Assembly (NCBI GenBank): GCA_026770585.1
Contig: MU646313.1
Coordinates: 160,756-172,305, forward strand
Source: Baffinella frigidus
Lineage: Eukaryota > Cryptophyceae > Cryptomonadales > Baffinellaceae
Length of the DNA: 11,550 nt
Reading direction: 5' to 3'
Positions 1 to 7,503 of this stretch are shown in pieces. A program made the translations under genes and the position numbers. Under the pieces are notes generated by a model. That model was not told the origin of the DNA and did not search any database. It saw only the letters and a list, made by a program, of their open reading frames with translations. Numbering within the stretch: position 1 is the first letter of the stretch; every line of letters starts with the position of its first letter.

Positions 1-28
1 CTGCTGTTCAGCCAAGCTCTAAAACCAA

Positions 29-90
<62 letters not shown>
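29..90. repeat. (CT)n(TA)n microsatellite at left edge
   Basis: About eleven CT dinucleotides are followed by about sixteen TA dinucleotides, then a short ATGT tail. Open frames here encode only dipeptide repeats. Confidence 0.95.
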
Positions 91-570
91 CCGTCGGTTT
101 CCACTGCGCCGAGACCTCTCCTCGCTGAAAGGAAGGAGGGTTTGTTGGAAAGTGACTGATGGAGAGAGAGAGAGGAGGGGTCGCTGTACAGCACATGTGC
201 TGAAGATTTTTTGGGGTGTATCTATTGGACGTGTGTGGTACTAAAGTTGGACACGCCGGTACTCAAGCAGGACGCGACCTTTTCCTGCAGGGAAAGAAGC
301 CTGGGTTGGCCACCACATGCCTCGTGTTGGTAATAAAGGCCTCTACTGAAAAAGACCAGCCCGCATTTCATTCGAACAGGTGCCTCACATTTCACCAAGT
401 GGTTCCAATTCCCTGGGCGAAAAGACTCAAGGCGAAATATGTGTGGGTGAAATGACGCATGCGAAATTTGAGTAGCGCCTTGTCTCGCCTGGAGCTTGCG
501 CTGGAGGAGCTACTCACCATCGCCCTCACTGGCTGCTCCTGCCTCGTCTGATGTGCGACCCCTCGCTCTG
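91..570. other. No supported gene
   Basis: This stretch is mixed-composition sequence with short open frames and no recognisable domain. A 16-bp segment (CCTGGAGCTTGCGCTG, 489-504) recurs at 778-793 on the far side of the CT/CA tract. That resembles the exon-fragment copies seen later, but the parent exon cannot be identified. Confidence 0.5.
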
Positions 571-673
571 TCTCTCTCTCTTTCTTTCTTTCTCTCTCTC
601 TTTATCACACACTCTCTCACACACTCTCTCTCTCTCACACACACACACACAGACACACACTGTGTCTCACACA

Positions 674-709
<36 letters not shown>

Positions 710-741
710 ATCTGCCTCCCTCCCTCCCTCCCTCCCTCCCT

Positions 742-772
<31 letters not shown>

Positions 773-777
773 CTGGA
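571..777. repeat. Compound CT / CA / CCCT microsatellite
   Basis: Pyrimidine-rich low-complexity tract with CT, CACA, ACTCTC and CCTC units. Long frames through it (Ser-Leu or His-Thr repeats on +, Arg-Glu on -) are artefacts. Confidence 0.95.
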
Positions 778-800
778 GCTTGCGCTGTACGAGCACGAAG

Positions 801-1405
801 CTAGCGCCGTCCAGCTCCGCGACCAGGCGATCTCCGCGAGCCAGCGCCCCTGCCGTTCTGAGGTTGAGCAATTCCTGGAAAACAACTGTTATGCAACGAC
901 CAACCGGACGCCGGCGCCCCAGCCGGTGGGAGCTTCAGGAAAATTGCCCTCAATGCTCATGCTAATAGGGTCAAGGCCTGAAAATGGGGTGGTTAGGCCT
1001 ACGGCATTGCCTAGGACCTCCTACCGTAGGCCGAGACTTTTTGGTTCTAGGATCCCTCGGCCTACGGTAGGAGGTCCTTGGCAATCCCGTATGCCTAACT
1101 ACCCCGTTTTCAGGCCGTTAGCCTTTGAATGCGCGACCCGACCACCCGACCTTGAAACATCCCGCGCGGAGCCGATTTCCACAATGCTGTTCAAGCTAGC
1201 GCCGTTCAGCGCTGCGGCCAGGTGCTCTCCGCAAGCCGGCGCCAGCCGGCGGGACAAATTTTGAGAGGTTATGAGCCTGAGCCTCTCTCGTTCGCAGAGG
1301 GGCACACCGTTCTTCGACGATGCTGCTCGCTGTACGGCAGGGTCCTGCCGTTACGAGTTGCAGGAATTCCAGAAAAATAACGGTTATGCAACGACCAAAA
1401 GGACA
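801..1405. repeat. Diverged direct duplication split by two insertions
   Basis: The segment 801-905 (from GAAGCTAGCGCCGTC to ATGCAACGACCAACC) recurs as 1192-1255 plus about 1338-1405, ending ATGCAACGACCAAAA. The second copy is interrupted by one arm of a long inverted repeat (about 1259-1334). An inverted-repeat element (966-1125) lies between the two copies. The origin of the unit is unknown. Confidence 0.7.
966..1125. mobile_element. Palindromic MITE-like element, family B copy 1
   Basis: About 160 bp; nearly the whole element is a foldback. The left arm carries GGCCTGAAAATGGGG, then TTAGGCCTACGG and GACCTCCTACCGTAGG. The right arm carries their reverse complements, ending CCCGTTTTCAGGCC. 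The unique centre reads ACTTTTTGGTTCTAGGATCC. Family B copy 2 (11060-11217) has the same arms with the centre in the opposite orientation. No coding capacity. Confidence 0.85.
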
Positions 1406-1418
1406 CCTTTGGTCGTTC

Positions 1419-1575
1419 CTTGGTCGGATAGCGAGGGGGTAAACGGATCTTTTTAATTGGGGTACGAATTCAAAATTTAGTACAAGTCGTGTCCAACTTG
1501 TGGGCGCTAGACTTCCCATTTGGAAGGCTGGCCAGAAAATACCCGATCCGTTTGCCCCCTCGCTATCCGAGCAAG
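1419..1575. mobile_element. MITE-like element, family A copy 1
   Basis: Terminal inverted repeats of about 31 bp: CTTGGTCGGATAGCGAGGGG... on the left, and ...CCCCTCGCTATCCGAGCAAG on the right. The 95-bp interior has GGTACGAATTCAAAA and no coding potential. A related copy is at 3831-4039. Confidence 0.85.
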
Positions 1576-1611
1576 GGTTTGAGTGTGCGTGCTGCCGTCA
1601 TGCAAAAAGCT

Positions 1612-1757
1612 CACGCCAGCGAGGTACTTAAGCCTACGGATTGCCTACGGTAGATTGGGGAGCTCCTACGACTTTATAATTCAAAACTATTTAAAAGCCG
1701 TGGGAGCCCCCCTACCTACCGTAGGCAATCCGAAGGCTCTAAGTACCTCGCTGGCGT
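1612..1757. mobile_element. MITE-like foldback element, family C
   Basis: Arms of about 50 bp: CACGCCAGCGAGGTACTTA... with GGATTGCCTACGGTAG on the left, and its reverse complement ending TAAGTACCTCGCTGGCG on the right. They flank a short AT-rich centre. It shares the CCTACGGTAGGC core with families B and D, suggesting related terminal sequences. Confidence 0.8.
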
Positions 1758-1873
1758 TAGCTTTCCGCATTAGCCGGTGGTATGAGTGTGGGAAGTTTGC
1801 GCGTGGAAGTTTGCGCGCGTAGTTTGTCGAAGTGTGAAAGTGAGTCTCTCTCTCTCTCCATCCCTCACCCTCT

Positions 1874-1905
<32 letters not shown>

Positions 1906-2154
1906 CGCTCGCTCTCTCTCGCTCTATCTGGGTTGTTTAGTTCTCTCTACCTGTGTCTCGCACCCTACCTCTCTCTTCACCTCAGCAGAAACTTCCGTAC
2001 AAAAATTCAAACAAAGTATGGCAAGCCCATATTTCCTGAGGCAGAGGCGGACCTTGCATGCTTGCGTTCGCAGCCTCCTCAACCTGCCCGCCAGCGCGTC
2101 GCACTTCAGCGTGTGATTAATATTCAGCGGTTCTGTTCGTTTTGCACTTAACAG
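1758..2154. repeat. CT-rich tract and unassigned sequence
   Basis: A CT microsatellite (about 1844-1925) is followed by mixed sequence. The final 45 bp resembles an intron 3' end leading into the weak exon at 2155. No other supported gene. Confidence 0.6.
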
Positions 2155-2298
2155 TTTCCCGGAGGTGGTGCTGAGGAGGGTGGTGACGGACCTGCGCCTG
2201 CGTCCGCGCCCGATGCGCCGCGATTCGCGCCCGCAGGACTTGCCTCCCCCGCGAGCCTGGTCGTGCTCCACTCAGTGCACCACGGTCTGGGCGAGCAG
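2155..2298 (+). CDS. Possible exon of an upstream gene (unrecognised)
   Basis: A good acceptor (pyrimidine-rich stretch ending CTTAACAG at 2154) and donor (GAGCAG|GTTTGC at 2299) bound a 144-nt open segment. The frame FPEVVLRRVVTDLRLRP has almost all G/C at third codon positions, like the phosphatase exons. It ends 375 bp before the signal peptide start, so it would belong to another gene or to an alternative 5' exon. I do not recognise the product, and a second frame is also open. Confidence 0.3.
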
Positions 2299-2672
2299 GT
2301 TTGCGGGGATCGGGGTGATTTTTTTCCATACCAGAACACGCCCTGGGCTCACGGTCAGGGACCAGTGCGCGGCATCATCGGAGGAACAGGGGAACGCCCC
2401 TTGGTATCCTTTTATAACGTGTCAAGCAACGATCTTGCAATGGTGACTTGTGTGGGAAGATCAGCACGCACCCTGGCGCGTCATCGCCCGCCACAGCGAC
2501 CAGGCAACCAGCGGTGCGACAAGCAGAGCCACCGCGCTCGCTCGCTGCGCCTGAACAGCGAGCAGCATCGTCGAAGAACGATGTGCCCCTCTGCGAACGA
2601 GAGAGGCTCAGGCTCATAACCTCTCGAAATATCCTACAACTTCAAACTGCCGGGACGCTGAAGGTGGCGTGG
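2299..2672. other. Presumed upstream / 5' region of the phosphatase gene
   Basis: No convincing core promoter motif is visible. The stretch includes the right arm of the long inverted repeat (2556-2629), which ends about 45 bp before the start ATG, so a repeat forms part of the likely 5' leader. Open frames exist here but show no recognisable domain. Confidence 0.4.
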
Positions 2673-2799
2673 ATGCGGTGCGGCGTGGCGATGATTCCGA
2701 GACATCTGGGGCTTGTGGCGGTGCTGGTGTTGTCGGCGGTCCCAACGTGCGACACTTTCGCGTTCCTCGAAACGATGCCGCTGGACGTGCTGCCTCAAG
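2673..2799 (+). CDS. Exon 1: start codon and signal peptide
   Basis: The exon starts at ATG 2673 (a second in-frame ATG is at 2691) and ends in CAAG before the donor GTGCGC at 2800; 42 codons plus 1 nt. It encodes a short positive n-region (IPRH), a hydrophobic core ([12 protein letters not shown]) and a polar stretch ending TCDTFAF. This is a textbook signal peptide, with a possible cleavage after TFA that would leave Phe at +1. Read through, the frame stops 21 nt into the presumed intron, at 2820-2822, which supports splicing here. A start further upstream in the same open frame is possible but would bury the signal peptide. Confidence 0.65.
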
Positions 2800-5700
2800 G
2801 TGCGCCCCCTCAGAACCCATGACTGCAAGGCGCTCTGCCCCGGTCCGCCGCCCCGAACCCGACTCGATTCACCTACGTAGGTCGGCACGCGTAAATCTTG
2901 GCGAGACCTCCTGCGAGCAGGGGGGTCCAGGATGCGCGCAGCGCACCATCCTTCCCGCTCCCGCTCCGCCATGCTCTCGGACGGGCAGGATGGCCAGCGC
3001 ACACGGTGGGTGTGGGGCGGGAGCGAGTCTGCCGGCGCGATGCCCCGGTCGCGCGGGCGCTCCTCACTCTCGCGCTCCTCCTCATCCTCCGCTGGCGCGA
3101 GGAGGCGAAGATCGTCTTCGCGATCCTCGCGCGCGAAAACGTCCCTGCGGTGCGCGAAGGCAGAAGCCGCGGTCGCGGTGGACGAGGGCGTGCGGCGCTC
3201 GCTCAACTTCCGCGACCTGGGCAACGCGAGCAGCGCGACGCACGGCATGCTCGGCCGCGTCTTCCGCACCGCGTGCCTCCAGGTTGCGCGCACTGTTGTT
3301 TACCGACCCTTTGCAAAATACTAGCTCTGTCCCTAATTGGGCTCACCAATTTGGCCAGCCCGACGTGTACCACAGAAACCCAGCATGTCAGCTTCCCCTG
3401 GACCCACACAGCGGACTTCGAAGGGATTTTGAATAACCCCTAAGCGATAAGACCTAGGACCCTACGGTAGGCAACCCGTAGGGACATAGGGGGGTTCCTA
3501 CGGATAAGGTGACGGAAACTCGGGCACTGGGTGCCCGAAAATCCCGCCGTAGCCCGGTGTGTGGCACAGCTGCCTGAACCAGGAAATCTTGGCGGACGAA
3601 TACTGCTCAGACATCCCACCAGCAACCCGTTGCAGCTTTGAACCGGATCGGGTACTGTAGTAAATTTCAGCTAAACCGGACATATCTGTCTGTATCCCCC
3701 GTCAGCAATTCCGAGGCCCCTAGGGACTCCTACCGTAGGGTCCTACGAACAAACCGAAAAATACAATTCGTTTCCGGATTCTTGCAAGGACCCGATAAAA
3801 GCTGCTACGGGTTGCTGGTGGTCGCCTTGGCCTTGGTCGGGTAGCGAGGGAGCCAAACGGATCGGGTACGAATTGCCCAAGTTAGACGCGGGTACGAATT
3901 GCCCAAATATTATATATATATTGCCCAAATTACCAAATTGGTACCAGTCGCGTCCATGTTTTTCCTGGTCGAACTGCCCAAACTTGGAGGTTTGTCAGAA
4001 GTTACCCGAACGATTTGTCCCCTTGCTATCCGAGCAAGGTGGGGGTGCGTGCGTTCCGGCTGTGGTCGTATCAATCCCCACTTACAGGGTAACGTTCTGA
4101 AAACCGGGTAGTTAGGCCTACGGTGTTGCCTAGGGTAGGCCCTAGGGAAGTTAGGCCTACGGTATTGCCTAGGGTAGGCCCTAGGGCTGCTAGGACCTAA
4201 TGTTTCGTGGGTATCAATCCACACGATGGACTGCGAGGTGTTCGCAGCACCCTGAGTCTAGATGTACCTGAGTCTAGATGCACCCTGAGTCTAGATGTAC
4301 CAAGGTTGTAGCTGAAAAGGGATAAAAAAGTGAAAATGGACGAGACTCCTTTTGAAATCAAACCCTCGTAGTCCACCGTGTGGTAGAGGTCTCTCTCTCT
4401 CTCTCCTTCTCTCTCTCTCTCCCTCTCTCTCTCTCTCCCTCTCTCTCTCTCTCTATCGCTCTCTCCCTCGCTCTCTCCTTCTCGCTCTCTCTCTGCAGGG
4501 GGGGCGCGAGGCGGCGGTTGCAGACGCGGTGCAGAAGGGAACAGATCCCTATTTGTTCATTCGAGTTTGACAAAGGTTGATTAGGGCCCTAATTTAATTT
4601 AATTGTGGCCATAATCCGGTTTGATCGGCCATTTTCCAGTAAAATTAACATGTTCCCGGATGAATGCGAAGACCACTGTGCGGAATAAAGGTCTCTCTCT
4701 CTCTCTCTCTCTCTCTCGCTCGCTCGCTATCTCTCTCTTTCTCTCGCTCTCTCTCTCTCGCTCTCTCTATCTCTCTCTCGATCTCTCTCTCGATCTCTCT
4801 ATCTCTCTCTCTCTATCTCTCTTTCTCTCACACACACTCTCTCTCTCTGCAGGGGGACCGGGAGGCGGCGGTGGCAGACGCGGCGCAGAAGGAGCACCAA
4901 GTGCGCGTCATCCTCGACCTCCGCTCCGACGACGAGATGAAAGATGACAGGTTACGAGCCCTCACATTGACTACCACACAGCGGACTTCCAAGGGAATAA
5001 CCCCTAAGCGATAAGACCTAGGACCCTACGGTAGGCAACCCGTAGGGACATAGGGGGGTTCCTACGGATAAGGTAACGGAAAGGTCATCCTCGACCTCCG
5101 CTCCGACGACGAGATGAAAGATGACAGGTTTCGAGCTCGCACGTTGACTACAACACCCCGCCCACGCAGCGGACTTCGAAGGGGTTTTGAACCACCCCTA
5201 AGCGATAAGACCTAGGACCCTTCGCTAGGCAACCCGTAGGGACATAGGGGGATTCCTACGGATAAGGTAACGGAAAGGTGGCCCGATTTGGCGAGAAAAT
5301 CCCGTCGTAGCCCGCTGTGTGGTACCCTCATGTTGACTAATATTCGCTTCCCCGGTACTAACCCTGCCGGAGTAGTCATTTGTGCTGGTACAAACCCTGC
5401 GGGGTTTGTATCACTTTACCGCTAAATCGAGGGGTCCCGAAACCCTCGTAGCCCACCGTGTGTTACCGCAGTCACTCCCGTATTGTACATGGCGCTGAAG
5501 ACCTGTGTGTGCGCCGGCAGGCCGTTCGCGGGGACGGACCACGTTTTTTCGCGGGACAGGCAAAATCTGGGCGTCGAGCGCGCGGCCAAGGTACCATCCG
5601 AGGCTGGAAGTGGGACTATTTTGAAACAGGGATTCTTTTACAAGTGAAGAAAAAAAGTGATGTGTAGTAATTTTCACACAAATAGGGTCGTGTACCTTGA

Positions 5701-7459
5701 GATACGTAACCAAACCTGTCCGTGACTGGTACTAAATTTAACAACGCCACATTTAAAATAGTCCCACTTCCAGCCTCGGGTGGTAGCCCCGAAACACGAA
5801 ACTCGAATCCTGATCACGAAAAACGAAACACGAAGCGCGAAGCTTGAAACACGAAGCCTAAACACGGAAAAAGGAACCAGAAAAACGAAGCCCGAAACCC
5901 GACACACGAAACCCGGAACACGAAGCACGAACCCCCGAAACACGAAACACGAAACACAAAGCCCGAAGCCCGAATTGCGAAACACGAAGCCCAAACACGA
6001 AATACGGAGCCCGAAACACGAAACCTGAAACCCGAAATCCGAAATCCAAAATCCAAAATCCGACCAAAGAACACGAAACACGACACACGAAGCCCGAAAC
6101 ACAAAATAAGGAACTCCAACCCCGAAACCCGAAACCCGGAACGACAGGCGTGGGAGGAAGGGGCGGGCGCACACCGCTACATCGTCCCACTGTTAACCAG
6201 GTTGCGAGCCCCCCACGTTTTTTGGGGTGCGTGGTTAGGGTGTGGGGATCGTGGTTTAACCTCAGGGTTCAGGGTTTAGCCCTAGGGTTCAGGGCACCGC
6301 TACATCGTCCCGCTGTTAACCAGGTTGCACCTTTCTGGGTGAGAATTTTGGGGTTGTGGTTTCACTCTGGGGTTCAGGGTTTATCGCTAGGGTCTAGGGT
6401 TGTGTACGATACGACTCTTGCATAGGGTCATGCACGACTCTTGCCTAATCCACTCGCCGCTGGCCACCTGTCCCCAGCACCTTCTCGGCGGAGAGGCATG
6501 CGCCGCACCCTGCACCCTAGACCCTGCATTCTCCGCCCTGGACCCTACACCCTCCACCCCAGACCCTCCACCTGAACCCACGCTGCCCCCCCAGACCCTC
6601 CACCTGAACCCCGGGCAGCGTGGGTTCAGGTGGAGGGTCTGGGGTGGAGGGTTTAGGGTCAGGTGGCAGACCTGCCACCTGTTCCCGGCGCAGCTGATCC
6701 CCGGGGTGCGGCGGCAGATCCACTCGAGGCTAGAAATTTGAGTATTTTAAAAGTTTTGACTTTACAAGTCCTTTTACAAGTGACCGCTGTGTAGTAATTT
6801 TCAGAGAAATATCGCGTTTGGTCACGTATTTAGGGGACCTGGTCCCCGGGGTGCGGCGAGGCTTGGTAGCCTCCCGGGCCGGTGGAAGGGCTGGCGGTGT
6901 TCTGTTAACACCAACACGGCCGCCATGTGTGCATCCCCGCCGAGGCTATGTCTGCGCAGCACCTGAGGAGAGAGGTCACGCTGACCTTACCCCTCTGGCA
7001 GGGCGTACCTAGTTCCTGGGGTAGGCGGGTGGGGTGGAGGGGCTGGCGATGCCATGTTGAGAGACAGAGACAGAGAGACAGAGAGACAGAGACAGAGACA
7101 GAGAGACAGACAGAGAGACAGAGAGACAGAGAGACAGAGACAGAGAGACAGACAGAGAGACAGAGAGACAGAGACAGAGAGACAGAGAGACAGAGAGACA
7201 GAGAGACAGAGAGAGAGACAGACAGACAGAGAGACAGAGACAGAGACCGTTGGTAATGCCACCACTACCGCCATGTGTGCACCCCCGCCGAGGCTGCGTC
7301 TCAAACAGTCGCGTCTGGCAGGGAGCATCTGGTCCCGGGGGTGCGGCGGTGGATGGGGCCGTTGGACGAGCTGGCGATGCTCTGTTGAGAGACAGAGAGC
7401 GAGAGACAGAGAGACAGAGAGACAGAGAGACAGAGAGAGAGAGACAGAGAGAGAGAGAC

Positions 7460-7503
<44 letters not shown>

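Larger units (their letters stand above)
1259..2629. repeat. Long-spaced inverted repeat, arms about 1259-1334 and 2556-2629
   Basis: The left arm (GAGAGGTTATGAGCCTGAGC ... GACGATGCTGCTCG) reappears as its reverse complement on the right, with very few mismatches over about 70 bp. The 1.2-kb interior holds two MITE-like elements, a CT tract and the weak exon 2155-2298. It could be the two ends of a composite non-autonomous element, or two opposite insertions of one short repeat. Confidence 0.75.

Noticed and set aside
966-1125. Structured non-coding RNA gene or terminator
   Set aside because: The fold comes from element-wide inverted arms, and a second copy elsewhere has the same arms, so a mobile element explains it better.
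551-1264. 237-residue open frame
   Set aside because: The first third is CT/CA microsatellite and the remainder crosses a foldback element and a diverged duplication. No domain.
2898-3160. Frame with a hydrophobic stretch ([18 protein letters not shown]) that looked like a membrane exon
   Set aside because: It is out of frame with the NFRDLG exon, no donor leads into that exon, and part of it comes from a palindrome. Kept only as a caution about the exon 2 start.
2669-3436. 255-residue open frame overlapping exons 1 and 2
   Set aside because: It starts at GTG, is out of frame with both the signal peptide and the NFRDLG motif, and is explained by high GC content.
5674-6190. Minus-strand Phe/Val/Ser-rich frames
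   Set aside because: Reverse translation of the degenerate CGAAAC array; no initiation context or domain.
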